Below, one piece after another: positions 16,469 to 24,720 of a stretch of 64,000 nt of DNA; within the stretch, counting starts at the first letter, position 1; every line of letters starts with the position of its first letter. This stretch comes from Acidobacteriota bacterium. GTDB taxonomy: Bacteria > Acidobacteriota > Blastocatellia > Pyrinomonadales > Pyrinomonadaceae. The stretch is taken from the NCBI GenBank assembly GCA_018269075.1, contig JAFDVJ010000088.1, positions 181 to 64,180 of the forward strand, given 5' to 3'. Below the pieces are notes generated by a model. It did no database searches. It saw nothing but the letters and a program-made list of their open reading frames with translations, and was not told the origin of the DNA. The translations under genes and the position numbers were made by a program.

Positions 16469-17170
16469 ATGAAAATTGCGATTTCGTTTTTAACGCTGCT
16501 GCTGGTTTCGGTATCATTTTGTTTTTCGCAGACAAAAATGAACTACAGGATCAATTACACGAAGGAAGATTTTCCCGTCGCCGAGCTCGAAAACAAGGCG
16601 TGGGACCGGGCGGCGGCGGTGACGGTCGACAAATACTGGTCGGGCGAAGCGGCGCCGAAAGGACGGCAGTTTAAGGCAAAGCTGCTGTGGTCGGAGACGG
16701 CGCTCTACGTGCGGTTCGAGGCGAACCAGAAAGAGCCGCTGATCGTCGCCGACAAACCGAATCTCGCGTCGAAGACGCGCGGGCTCTGGGACCGCGACGT
16801 CTGCGAGATCTTTCTCGCGCCGAACCGCGAGCATTTCCGCGAATATTTCGAATTCGAGATCGCGCCGACCGGCGAATGGATCGATCTCGGCATCCACCAG
16901 ATGCCCGACAAACGCGACACCGACTGGGATTACGCGTCGGGGATGACGTCGAAATCGATCGTCGGGAAAAACAAGGTCTGGATGGCGATCAGGATCGAAT
17001 GGAAGGCTTTCGGGAAAACGCCGAAAGCGGGCGAGATCTGGCCCGGCAACATTTTTCGCTGCATCGGCAAAGACCCGACGCGCGGCTATCTCGCGTGGTC
17101 GCCGACGCTGACGAAAGAGCCGAGCTTCCACGTTCCCGAAAAATTCGGCGAGTTCGAATTCGTCAAATAA
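16469..17170 (+). CDS. Secreted carbohydrate-binding family 9-like (DOMON-type) protein
   Basis: 233 residues. A clear signal peptide (FLTLLLVSVSFCFSQ, cleavage near residue 20) precedes one CBM9-like beta-sandwich. Typical segments are AWDRAAAVTVDKYWSG, KLLWSETALYVRFEA, the GLWDRDVCEIFLAPN motif near 105 and YFEFEIAPTGEWIDLG. Such single-domain proteins are exported and bind sugars or act in heme/sugar handling; no catalytic domain is attached. It may serve the sugar locus 8 kb downstream, but nothing in the sequence proves this. It is followed by a REPIN/MITE region. Confidence 0.85.
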   Translation: MKIAISFLTLLLVSVSFCFSQTKMNYRINYTKEDFPVAELENKAWDRAAAVTVDKYWSGEAAPKGRQFKAKLLWSETALYVRFEANQKEPLIVADKPNLASKTRGLWDRDVCEIFLAPNREHFREYFEFEIAPTGEWIDLGIHQMPDKRDTDWDYASGMTSKSIVGKNKVWMAIRIEWKAFGKTPKAGEIWPGNIFRCIGKDPTRGYLAWSPTLTKEPSFHVPEKFGEFEFVK

Positions 17171-17187
17171 ACTGATCGGAGCGCCGC

Positions 17188-17501
17188 CGGAGCGCCGGCA
17201 TCTTGCCGGCAATGCGTTTGCAAAACGCAAACAACGCATCGGTTCCCCGAAGATTATAGTGTGTGACAAAACTTGTTGGAATAATGAGCTTTAAACCCGT
17301 CGGCGGTTTTAAACTGTCCACTAAAAACACTAAAAACACTAAATTTCTTTCGTGTTTTTAGTGTTTTTAGTGAAAGACCAAAAAAGCGACCGCGATTGGA
17401 ATCGACACTTTTTCCAATAAGTTCTGTCACCAACTATAAATAAGATGAAACGCTTGACGCCGCTTGCAGCGACGTTGGCCGGCCGCGATGCCGGCGCTCC
17501 G
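17188..17501. repeat. REPIN-like pair, locus 2, with a MITE inserted in its spacer
   Basis: The left unit (17188-17212, core GGAGCGCCGGCATC) and right unit (about 17475-17501) are inverted and imperfect. Inner flanks AATGCGTTTG.AAAACGCAAAC on the left and GAAACGCTTGACGCCGCTT on the right match those of the locus at 44882-45011. The MITE-like element at 17255-17438 occupies the loop. This accounts for the whole 342-base gap between the CBM9-like gene and the diguanylate cyclase gene. Confidence 0.75.
17255..17438 (+). mobile_element. MITE-like element, copy 1 (184 bp)
   Basis: Terminal inverted repeats of 27 bases (17255-17281 and 17412-17438) start TATAGTGTGTGACA and TATAGTTGGTGACA; 23 of 27 positions match. 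The interior carries a palindromic 9-base tandem array (CACTAAAAA units, then complement) and no ORF. A second copy, in opposite orientation, lies at 42796-42970. Both ends are TA-rich, as for elements mobilised by Tc1/mariner-like (IS630-type) transposases, which is only an inference. The + orientation is arbitrary. Confidence 0.8.
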
Positions 17502-17512
17502 GCGGCGCTCAC

Positions 17513-18742
17513 TCAGCGGCGGTCGGACGAGACGAGAATGTTTTCGTTCGAGAGAAAGACCGCCGATTTCGTCAGCCGGCGGCGGAGCTTGCGTTCCTGT
17601 TTGCGGCGGTACATTTCCTCGTCGGCCGTGTTGATCGCGGCTTCCATATTCGAGATGTCGGAAAAATCCTTGAAGCCGTACGAGACGCGGATCGTCAGCG
17701 GTTTTTCCGTGCCGTCGATCCGGACGTCGGTCAGCATCCGCTCGATGTTCTTCATCCGCTCGGCCGCCATTTCGGCCGTCATACTGACCATAATCACGAA
17801 AAACTCGTCGCCGCCCCAACGGTAGATCAGATCTTCGGCGCGCATCAGTTCGCGGATCGCGCCGACGACCGCGCGGATCGCCATATCGCCGACCGCGTGG
17901 CCGAGCTGATCGTTGATCGGTTTCAGATCGTCGATGTCGAAAAAGCCGACGCAGCCCGCGATCTGCGCCTGTTCGTCGCCGCGTTTGCGGAGATAGCCGT
18001 AAAAGGCGTGGCGGTTGAAAGCCATCGTCAGCGGGTCGATATGCGCGGTCTGTTCGAGCTTTTCGTGCGCTTCCTGCAGTTTTTGATGGACTTTCCGGAA
18101 TTCCTGAAGGACGTTTTCGAGCGAGACGATGACCATTCCGAAGCCGAGCATCACTTCGAGCACGAAGTCGATCACCGGGTTGAAGGCGAGATAGCCGTTG
18201 GACATCGGAATTTTGATGTCGAATTCGAGCAGCGTGAAGAGCACGAAATAATGATAGAAATCGAGCGCCAGCAGCGCGAGCGCGATCCGCATCACGTGCG
18301 CGCCGAAGCCCTGCAGCTTCATCGACCGGAGCGTCAGAAAGGCGACGGCGAAGAACGAGCCGAGGATCAGCGCGTGAAAATTGAAGACGTAGTTGAAATC
18401 GGTCGCCGCGAACGGCAGGACGAAGGCGACGACGGCGAACGGCAGGATCAGCAATTGGCTCCGTCGGTCGAACTTGTAATCCTCGGAAAGCGCGCGGCAG
18501 CCGTAGATCAGCATCAGCCCGAAAATATACTCGCTGAGAAAATAAAGACAATAGAGCGGTTTGGCGATTTCCTCGTAGAGAAAGGCGAAGCTCAGGCAGA
18601 ACAGCGCGAACGAGAGGCTCGTCCAGGCAAACGCCCAGAGCGTCGAAGCGGCGGTTTTCAGCGACCGCCGCAGAAACAAAGAGAGCACCGCAATCAGGAA
18701 AATACCCGTAAACTGAATGATTAAGCCGATCGTCGATTCCAT
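17513..18742 (-). CDS. Membrane-bound diguanylate cyclase (GGDEF)
   Basis: 409 residues. The N-terminal 205 residues contain about six to seven hydrophobic helices (IIQFTGIFLIAVLSLFL, WAFAWTSLSFALFCLSF, LLILPFAVVAFVLPF, ALILGSFFAVAFL and others), a membrane sensor of unknown ligand. A short coiled coil (EFRKVHQKLQEAHEKLEQ) leads into a GGDEF domain from about 235 to 385: DPLTMAFNRHAF, FFDIDDLKPINDQLGH and the active-site RWGGDEFF near 315. The intact GGDEF predicts synthesis of c-di-GMP from GTP. No RxxD inhibitory site is evident upstream of the motif. Monocistronic, and its stop lies 11 bases past the REPIN right unit. Confidence 0.92.
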   Translation of the reverse strand: MESTIGLIIQFTGIFLIAVLSLFLRRSLKTAASTLWAFAWTSLSFALFCLSFAFLYEEIAKPLYCLYFLSEYIFGLMLIYGCRALSEDYKFDRRSQLLILPFAVVAFVLPFAATDFNYVFNFHALILGSFFAVAFLTLRSMKLQGFGAHVMRIALALLALDFYHYFVLFTLLEFDIKIPMSNGYLAFNPVIDFVLEVMLGFGMVIVSLENVLQEFRKVHQKLQEAHEKLEQTAHIDPLTMAFNRHAFYGYLRKRGDEQAQIAGCVGFFDIDDLKPINDQLGHAVGDMAIRAVVGAIRELMRAEDLIYRWGGDEFFVIMVSMTAEMAAERMKNIERMLTDVRIDGTEKPLTIRVSYGFKDFSDISNMEAAINTADEEMYRRKQERKLRRRLTKSAVFLSNENILVSSDRR

Positions 18743-18867
18743 AGTCAGGAAATTAATGCGGGATACGCTGGTGAAAATAATCAGTCGAGAGCAACACGCG
18801 AGCGGGATTGCACTTTTTTAAGTTTAATATAAACGCGGTTTACACGTCTATCTTTTTTTGCGGCCGG

Positions 18868-19003
18868 ATCTTCGATCTTCGGTCTTTGATCTTTGGTCTT
18901 TGATTTTCGTCTTTATGCGGTCCTGAACGCTCGTCCCCTAAACCGCCCAAAGACCAAAGGTCAAAGACCAAAGGTCAAAGATCAAAGACCAAAGCTCAAA
19001 GCC
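18868..19003. repeat. Heptamer-type hairpin upstream of the cyclase, overlapping the PfkB gene end
   Basis: The left arm 18868-18912 uses CTTTGGT/CTTCGAT-type 7-mers; the right arm 18952-19003 has seven to eight CAAAGNC 7-mers in a row. Long imperfect pairing is possible. The stop codon of the leftward PfkB gene (18996-18998) lies inside the right arm. The unit matches the hairpins at 846-900 and 7398-7463. Confidence 0.85.
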
Positions 19004-19937
19004 CGCCTTTTAACAGCGCGTCGAGCTCCGGCCGGTCGGGCAGGGAAGTCCGCGCTCCGACGGCGCGGCATTTGAGGGCGGCGACGGCGTTGGCCATCCG
19101 CGCGGCTTCCTCGACGGTCGCGCCTTCGAGCACGCCGTGCAGCAGGCCGACGCGAAACGAATCGCCGGCGCCGGTCGTGTCCCGGCAGCCGCCCGGCACC
19201 TCGAAGCCGTCGGTCCGGACGAACTCGTCTTCGCAGAAGAGCAGCGAGCCGGTTTCGCCGAGCGTCATCCCGACGACCGCGCAGCCGTAGCGCGCCCTGA
19301 TCTCGCGGAGCGCCGCTTTTCGATCTTTGATGCCGACGAGCCGTTCGGGAAACGCGGCCGACGAAACGAAGATGTCGACGAGCGGGAGCAGCTCGTCGAG
19401 ACCGTCGAAGAGATTGTCGATGTCGATCGAGACGATCGTGCCGGCCGCTCTGGCGGCGCGCGCCATCGCGAGGCACGCGCGCGCGTCGTGCGGCGTGAAA
19501 TGCAGGATGCGCCCGCGCGCGGCGATTTCCGCCGGCGCTTCCGGGGCCGTGTAGGCCAGTTTTCGGTCGCGCTTCCAGATGACCGTTCGTTCACCGGTGC
19601 GCTCGTCGATGATGATGAAGGCGATCTGCGTGCGCGCGTTTTCGATCTGTTCGGCGAAGGCGACGTCGACGCCCTCGTCGCGCAGCGTTTGAAGACCGAA
19701 ATCGCCTTCGCGGTCGTCGCCGAAGCGCCCGACGTAGGCGGTTTTCGCGCCGAGCCGCCGGAGGCCGACCATCGTCGTCGCGATCTCGCCGCCGGCCGCC
19801 TGAACGTAGTCGGTCAGCTCGATCTTCGAATCGTAGGCCGGATATTCCGGCACGATGACCAGATAATCGACCGCGTTGGTGCCGAAGCCGACGACGTCGA
19901 AATCCCTGTTTTCGGGTAATTTGAAAGGAAAATACAT
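18996..19937 (-). CDS. PfkB-family carbohydrate kinase
   Basis: 313 residues. The N-terminal region has the family glycine-rich signature (VQAAGGEIATTMVGLRRLGAKTAYVG near residue 48), and the C-terminus has the ATP/anion-hole motif DTTGAGDSFRVGLLHG with the catalytic Asp near residue 258. Phosphorylates a sugar or nucleoside hydroxyl with ATP in the cytoplasm; ribokinase, fructokinase and KDG-kinase-like substrates are all possible and cannot be told apart here. No sugar operon adjoins it. The last codon and stop sit in a heptamer array, so the extreme C-terminus (LLKGGL) may be repeat-derived. Confidence 0.88.
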   Translation of the reverse strand: MYFPFKLPENRDFDVVGFGTNAVDYLVIVPEYPAYDSKIELTDYVQAAGGEIATTMVGLRRLGAKTAYVGRFGDDREGDFGLQTLRDEGVDVAFAEQIENARTQIAFIIIDERTGERTVIWKRDRKLAYTAPEAPAEIAARGRILHFTPHDARACLAMARAARAAGTIVSIDIDNLFDGLDELLPLVDIFVSSAAFPERLVGIKDRKAALREIRARYGCAVVGMTLGETGSLLFCEDEFVRTDGFEVPGGCRDTTGAGDSFRVGLLHGVLEGATVEEAARMANAVAALKCRAVGARTSLPDRPELDALLKGGL

Positions 19938-19950
19938 TTTTTGCTTACGG

Positions 19951-19970
19951 ATTTGAAATTTGAAAAATCT
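19951..19970. repeat. Short TTTGAAA-type array before the PfkB gene
   Basis: About two and a half copies of a 7-base unit (ATTTGAA) just upstream of the leftward gene's ATG. A related array is at 63672-63694. The other bases up to 20136 are AT-rich and hold no gene. Confidence 0.5.
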
Positions 19971-20136
19971 ATCAATAATATCTAATAGTTGGTTGTTGAA
20001 AACAAATGAGATTCAGCAATTTTTTTAAATAATAGTCTTGCCAAATCGTCGAGAAAAAAGGTAGATTTGACTAGCGGATTGAATGTTTTGGTTTAGTGAA
20101 ACGCGAATTTGATTTTTAATTTTTGGAGAGAATAAG

Positions 20137-20328
20137 ATGCCGACAGCCGTTTGCCCCGAATGTGATGAAGATGTTTACGTAGATGCCGATTCCGAGCAGG
20201 GTGACGTCGTCACCTGCGATGAGTGCGGTGCGGATCTCGAAGTCGTCGGACTCGATCCGGTCGAGCTCGATCTTTACGAGGGCAGCGACGATTACGATGA
20301 CGATTACGAGGAAGAAGACCGGTTTTGA
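20137..20328 (+). CDS. LysW-like small zinc-ribbon protein
   Basis: 63 residues. The zinc ribbon has two pairs (CPECDED near residue 6 and CDECGADLEVVGLDP near 28), and the stretch LEVVGLDPVELDL is very close to the amino-group carrier protein LysW of the lysine/arginine pathway. The C-terminus is an Asp/Glu-rich tail (YDDDYEEEDRF) rather than the EDWGE tail whose final Glu carries the substrate in LysW. It could therefore be a LysW relative with another role. GGAGAG lies eight bases before the ATG. No lysX/argX-type ligase is in the window. Confidence 0.8.
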   Translation: MPTAVCPECDEDVYVDADSEQGDVVTCDECGADLEVVGLDPVELDLYEGSDDYDDDYEEEDRF

Positions 20329-20382
20329 GGCGCCGGCGCCCGACCGAACCCAAAACCGCCGGCCGCCGCTGCCGGTCGTCTG

Positions 20383-21387
20383 CTATTTTAATTGGTATCC
20401 GTTGCGGTTCTGCCTGATTTGCAGATTTTTCGAGGTCTCGATCCGGACCTCGTGAAATTTTCCGTCCTTTCGATTTTCCTCGCTCGGATAAAACGCCAGC
20501 ACATAGGTCGAGGTAATTTCCTCTTCGAGGCTCTGAAAGAGCGGCTCGAAGTTGTTATCATTGACGTAAAACGACTTGCCGCCCGTCTTTTCGATCAGGC
20601 CGCTCGCTTCGAGGAGCGTCAAAAGCGGTTTTTTGGTTCCCTGCAAACGCGAAAAAGAAGGTAAAAGAATCGAATAAACGGTCGTTTCCGCGTCGTTGGC
20701 GCGCTCGATGACGGTTTTCGGCGAGACCGTGTCGCCGACCGGAAAGCCGTCGGTGATGAGGATCACGGCGCGGCGCGGAAGCTGATTTTTGAGCGTCGGC
20801 GGCGATTTTTTCCGGAGCATCCGGACGGCTTCGTCGACCGCGTCGTAGGCGTGCGTCGAGAGCCCGTCCTGATCGCGGAGGATCTTGTCGAAGGTCTTTT
20901 CGAGCTTATCCGGCTTGTTGGTAAACGACTGCACCGTTTTGACGTTCATCCCGAAGGTCATCACCGCGAAGTAGGAGTTGTAATCGGCCAGCCGCTTGAC
21001 GAATTTCCGCATCGCCGCCTGCAGCTCGACGAGCTCTTCGCTGGTCATACTGCCCGAGACGTCGAGTGCGAAGACGATCGAGAGCGGGCGGTTCTCGTTT
21101 TTTTTACGGATCGGCTCGAAGAAATCGATCGGACGCTCGACGCCGTTTTCGTAGATTTTGAAATCCTTGGCGTCGAGCCCGCGGACGGGGCTGCCGTTCT
21201 TGTCGGTGACGGTCACTTCGAAAGCGGCGAGCTCCGTCTCGACGCGGATTGTGTCGTCCGGTTTCTGGGCACGGCCGGAACCGGGCAGGCCGGCGAGCAT
21301 CAAAAGGGCGAACAACAGGCACCGGCCGGTGAGTTTTCGCGCGCCGTTTTTCGGTTTTCGAATGCGTTTTATGAAATCTAAAGCCAT
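20383..21387 (-). CDS. Secreted VWFA-domain protein, acidobacterial type
   Basis: 334 residues. A signal peptide (CLLFALLMLAGLPGSGRA) precedes a beta segment (VETELAAFEVTVTDKNGSPVRGLDAKDFKIYENG) and a von Willebrand A domain from about residue 100. The MIDAS metal site DVSGSMT is intact, with the later T in the ILITDGF region. This layout, beta-domain then VWA, is that of the VWFA-related acidobacterial family, found in many copies in Acidobacteriota. The likely role is adhesion or protein binding outside the inner membrane. Tail-to-tail with the LysW-like gene. Confidence 0.9.
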   Translation of the reverse strand: MALDFIKRIRKPKNGARKLTGRCLLFALLMLAGLPGSGRAQKPDDTIRVETELAAFEVTVTDKNGSPVRGLDAKDFKIYENGVERPIDFFEPIRKKNENRPLSIVFALDVSGSMTSEELVELQAAMRKFVKRLADYNSYFAVMTFGMNVKTVQSFTNKPDKLEKTFDKILRDQDGLSTHAYDAVDEAVRMLRKKSPPTLKNQLPRRAVILITDGFPVGDTVSPKTVIERANDAETTVYSILLPSFSRLQGTKKPLLTLLEASGLIEKTGGKSFYVNDNNFEPLFQSLEEEITSTYVLAFYPSEENRKDGKFHEVRIETSKNLQIRQNRNGYQLK

Positions 21388-21920
21388 AATACAAATTTCA
21401 AATTTTCTGAAACTTCGCGAATTCAGCGAAATCTCCCGGGCGGGCCGATAAAAATATGTTGCTTTCTATGCCTATATGATTTAGAATGAACAATTAGGAA
21501 TACAAGCCTCCCGCCGCTCCGAAATCACGATCCCGGCAAATCGAGCCGCTCTTTATTCTATCGCAAAATCCGGCGTAATTTATACAGAAAAATCCGTTCC
21601 GGATGTTTTTCGAACCGCGGCCGGAAGCCGTTGCCCGGATCCGAAAATTTTCAAAAATCCCTTTCGCCGGCTCCGGCCGGGTCGTTCAATCTGACCGAAC
21701 GGCGTCAATCTGACCGTTCAAAATGACCGGATTTTTTCTCCGCCGCCCTGTCCGCGAGGCGGTTTCGGCAATAAAAAGCCGACTATTTGACAAATCGCGG
21801 TCTGGCACGAAAAATGATAAGTTTTTTTGCTTGCTTTCGATTGGATTCGAAGGCGGCGACAGCTCAAAACTGACCGGAAAAGTTCGCGGGTCGAGGAATT
21901 TTTTTTCGGGACGAACGTAA
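21388..21920. other. 533-base intergenic region with TGACCG repeats
   Basis: No gene is seen. CAATCTGACCG occurs at 21687-21697 and 21706-21716 (19-base spacing), followed by TGACCG at 21724-21729 and 21871-21876, which look like regulator-binding sites. GC-rich inverted segments occur around 21610-21690. The upstream 21388-21520 is AT-rich and may contain the promoter of the leftward VWA gene. Confidence 0.5.
21787..21815 (+). promoter_or_regulatory. Possible promoter of the HD-GYP/GGDEF gene
   Basis: TTGACA at 21787-21792, a 17-base spacer and AAAAAT at 21810-21815 (four of six -10 matches), about 100 bases before the start codon. The TGACCG repeats lie 60-100 bases upstream. Confidence 0.35.
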
Positions 21921-24530
21921 ATGCAAGAAGTAAGCCTTTCCGATTACAATCTGAAAACGAAAGTTTATTTGGGCGTTCTGGTGTGCCTGAGTCTCGCCGT
22001 ATTGGGATTCGCCTCATTTCAACTGACCGAATTTTCCGCCCGCCAGTTTCTGGTGCTCGGCGTCGCGCTCGCGGTCTCCGCCTTCGCCAACCAGCATCAG
22101 GTCAGAATTCCGAAAACCGCGTCCTCGTTTTCGGTTCAGGAAGTCATCGTTTTCTGGGGAATTCTCTGGCTCGGCGTGCCGGGCGGAATCGTGCTCGCCG
22201 CCAGCGCTTCGCTGGCGCGGTTCGCAATCGTTCAGCGAAACCGGGTGCAGTGGCTGTTCGGCGTCTTCGCCAATCTCTGCGCGACGTTTCTGGCGGGGAA
22301 CGTTTTTTATCTGGCGATGCGGCAGTTTGCCGGGTATCAGATCAATTTTCTGGCGGACGAGGCGATGCCGTGGCAATGGGTGGTCGCGGCCGTCGGGCTG
22401 ATGGCCGTCGCGCATTATTTTCTGACGGGCGTCCTGAATTTCGTTTTCTTCTATCTCGAAGACCAGTATTCGCCGGACGAGCTCTGGCGGGTCGCCTTTT
22501 CGCGGCCGGGTCTCGGCTATATCCTTTCGTTCGCCGGGATTTTTCTGATTCACGGATCGTTTCTCGAATTCGGGCTGCCGTTCGGTCTGGTCGTTCTGCC
22601 GATCGTCGTCGTCGGGCATCTGGCGCATCGTTTTCATATCAAGCGGCTCGAACAGAAAACCCGCGAGATCGGCGAAGCGAGCCGCATTCACCTGGCGACC
22701 GTCGAGGTGCTCGCGACGGCGATCGACGCGCGCGATCAGGTCGGCGTCGGCCACGTTCGCCGGACGCAGATCTACGCCGTCGGCGTCGGCAAGATTCTCG
22801 GGCTTTCGGACAACGAGATCCACGCCCTCAACACCGGCGCGCTGCTCCACGATATCGGCAAGCTCGCCGTGCCCGACCATATTCTCAACAAGCCCGGCCG
22901 GCTGACGCCCGCCGAGATGGAGAAAACCAAGATTCACGCGTCGGTCGGCGCGTCGATTCTCGAAAAGGTGAATTTCAGCTACCCGGTCGTCCCGACCGTC
23001 AAATATCATCACGAATGCTGGGACGGCAGCGGTTATCCGGAAGGGCTCAAAGGCCAGGAAATCCCGCTGACGGCGCGGATTCTGGCGGTCGCCGACGCCT
23101 ACGACACGCTGCGCGGCGCGCGTCCGTACCGGGCCGCGATCTCGCGCGAAAACGCCCGTAAATTCCTGATCAACGGTGCCGGCACGCAGTTCGATCCGAA
23201 GATCGTCGACGTCTTTATGCGGAACCTGAAGAAGTTCGAGTCGGCCGTCGAGTCGGAAAATCTCGCCTACGCGAAGGACGACGACACGGACGTCATCTCG
23301 CTGATTCACAACAGCGGCGACGATTCGCGCTCTTACGTCGAGCAGATCAAGCGCGCCAACCGCGAAGTCTTCACGCTTTACGAGCTGGCGCGGATCTTCA
23401 GCTCGTCGCTCAATCTCGAAGAGACGTTTTCGCTCTTCACGGAAAAAATCGGCGAGCTCGTCCCGTTCGACACCTGCATCATCTACCTGCTCGACGAAAC
23501 CGGCAGCGAAGCCAAAGCCGTCTACGCCGAGGGCAACAACGCGAACGCGCTGCTGCACCGCACGGTGCGGCCCGGCGAAGGCGCGACCGGCTACGTCCTG
23601 AAAAAACGCCAGCCCGTCTGCAACGTCAATCCCGGACTCGACTTTTCGTTCTGCCAGCTCGAATTCGTGCAGGAATATTCGGCGATGGCCTCGCTGCCGC
23701 TGATCGCCGACGAAAAACTGCTCGGCGCGGTTTCGCTTTACTCGTGCCATCTCGAAAACTACGAGGACGAGCATCTGCGGCTGCTCGAAACGGTTTCGCG
23801 AATCGCGTCCGACGCGATCTCGAAATCGATCTACCACGCCGAGACCGAAACGCGCGCGCTGACCGATCCGATGACCGGTCTGCCGAACGCGCGCAGCCTG
23901 CAGCTGCAGTTCGACAAGGAAATCGCCCGCGCCGATCGCAACGGCACGCGTTTTCAGGTGCTGATGCTCGACCTCGACGGCTTCAAGGCGGTCAACGACA
24001 CGTTCGGGCACAAGGCCGGCGACAAACTGCTCCGCGAGCTCTCGAAGGTGATGCGCGGCCAGCTTCGCGATTACGATTTTCTGGCGCGTTACGCGGGCGA
24101 CGAATTCGTCGCGATCATTCCCGAAACCGACGAGGTCTCGATCGAAGAGCTTTCCACGCGGATCGAAAAATCGGTCAAGGATTTCGTGCTGCCGATCGGC
24201 GACGGGCGATTCGCGCGCGTCGGCATCAGCATCGGCGCGGCCTCGTATCCGAGCAACGGCGGCTCGCTCGACCAGATCATCATCGCCGCCGACAAGGCGA
24301 TGTACAACGTCAAGGCGCTCCGCAAGCGGCTGCAGGCGCAGGAATCGGAAAGGCTCGAAGAGCAGAAGCAGAAGCTCGCGCCGAAGCCCGTCGAGACTCC
24401 GAAACCGATTCCGGTGCGCCCGACCGAACCGGTGGCCGTCGGCAGCGAGGATCTGATCCCCGATCAGAACTCGGAAAACTTCGTCGTCGAGCTCGACGAA
24501 AGCCACATCATCTCGTCGGCGATCAACTGA
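21921..24530 (+). CDS. Membrane protein with HD-GYP, GAF and GGDEF domains (c-di-GMP turnover)
   Basis: 869 residues. About seven to eight N-terminal hydrophobic helices (to residue 240) form a membrane sensor. An HD-GYP phosphodiesterase domain follows (HD at about 310 in LLHDIGKLAVPDHI; HHECWDGSGYP near 369), with its metal-ligand histidines and GYP intact. Residues about 480-640 are a GAF domain (LVPFDTCIIYLL). The GGDEF domain from about 650 has DPMTGLPNARSL and a YAGDEF active site near 725, the AGDEF variant seen in many active cyclases. A disordered Pro/Glu tail ends the protein. It may both make and degrade c-di-GMP. A strong terminator follows. Confidence 0.92.
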   Translation: MQEVSLSDYNLKTKVYLGVLVCLSLAVLGFASFQLTEFSARQFLVLGVALAVSAFANQHQVRIPKTASSFSVQEVIVFWGILWLGVPGGIVLAASASLARFAIVQRNRVQWLFGVFANLCATFLAGNVFYLAMRQFAGYQINFLADEAMPWQWVVAAVGLMAVAHYFLTGVLNFVFFYLEDQYSPDELWRVAFSRPGLGYILSFAGIFLIHGSFLEFGLPFGLVVLPIVVVGHLAHRFHIKRLEQKTREIGEASRIHLATVEVLATAIDARDQVGVGHVRRTQIYAVGVGKILGLSDNEIHALNTGALLHDIGKLAVPDHILNKPGRLTPAEMEKTKIHASVGASILEKVNFSYPVVPTVKYHHECWDGSGYPEGLKGQEIPLTARILAVADAYDTLRGARPYRAAISRENARKFLINGAGTQFDPKIVDVFMRNLKKFESAVESENLAYAKDDDTDVISLIHNSGDDSRSYVEQIKRANREVFTLYELARIFSSSLNLEETFSLFTEKIGELVPFDTCIIYLLDETGSEAKAVYAEGNNANALLHRTVRPGEGATGYVLKKRQPVCNVNPGLDFSFCQLEFVQEYSAMASLPLIADEKLLGAVSLYSCHLENYEDEHLRLLETVSRIASDAISKSIYHAETETRALTDPMTGLPNARSLQLQFDKEIARADRNGTRFQVLMLDLDGFKAVNDTFGHKAGDKLLRELSKVMRGQLRDYDFLARYAGDEFVAIIPETDEVSIEELSTRIEKSVKDFVLPIGDGRFARVGISIGAASYPSNGGSLDQIIIAADKAMYNVKALRKRLQAQESERLEEQKQKLAPKPVETPKPIPVRPTEPVAVGSEDLIPDQNSENFVVELDESHIISSAIN

Positions 24531-24543
24531 CGATAGAATCAAG

Positions 24544-24589
24544 GCAAAAGGCCGGCGCGGCGAGCGAATTCGCCGCGCCGGCCTTTTGC
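24544..24589 (+). terminator. Strong hairpin terminator after the HD-GYP/GGDEF gene
   Basis: A perfect 20-bp stem (24544-24563 with 24570-24589) and a 6-base loop; the 3' side contains CCTTTTGC and is followed by GTTTC. It starts 14 bases after the stop codon. The T-tract is short, so termination may be incomplete. Confidence 0.75.
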
Positions 24590-24720
24590 GTTTCGGGCGC
24601 GCGGCCGCGAAAACGGAAAAATAAAAACGGCGAAACGCTCTTTGACGTTGCAAGACCGATCTTAAAATTTATATCTTGGATTATTAAAACGATCCGCCGG
24701 GCAGGATAACCGAAAAGTCG

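Noticed and set aside
21800..21816. TGGCACG followed by ATGAT, a sigma-54-like -24/-12 site
   Set aside because: The -12 GC is missing (ATGA instead of TTGC); the overlapping TTGACA promoter explains the site better.
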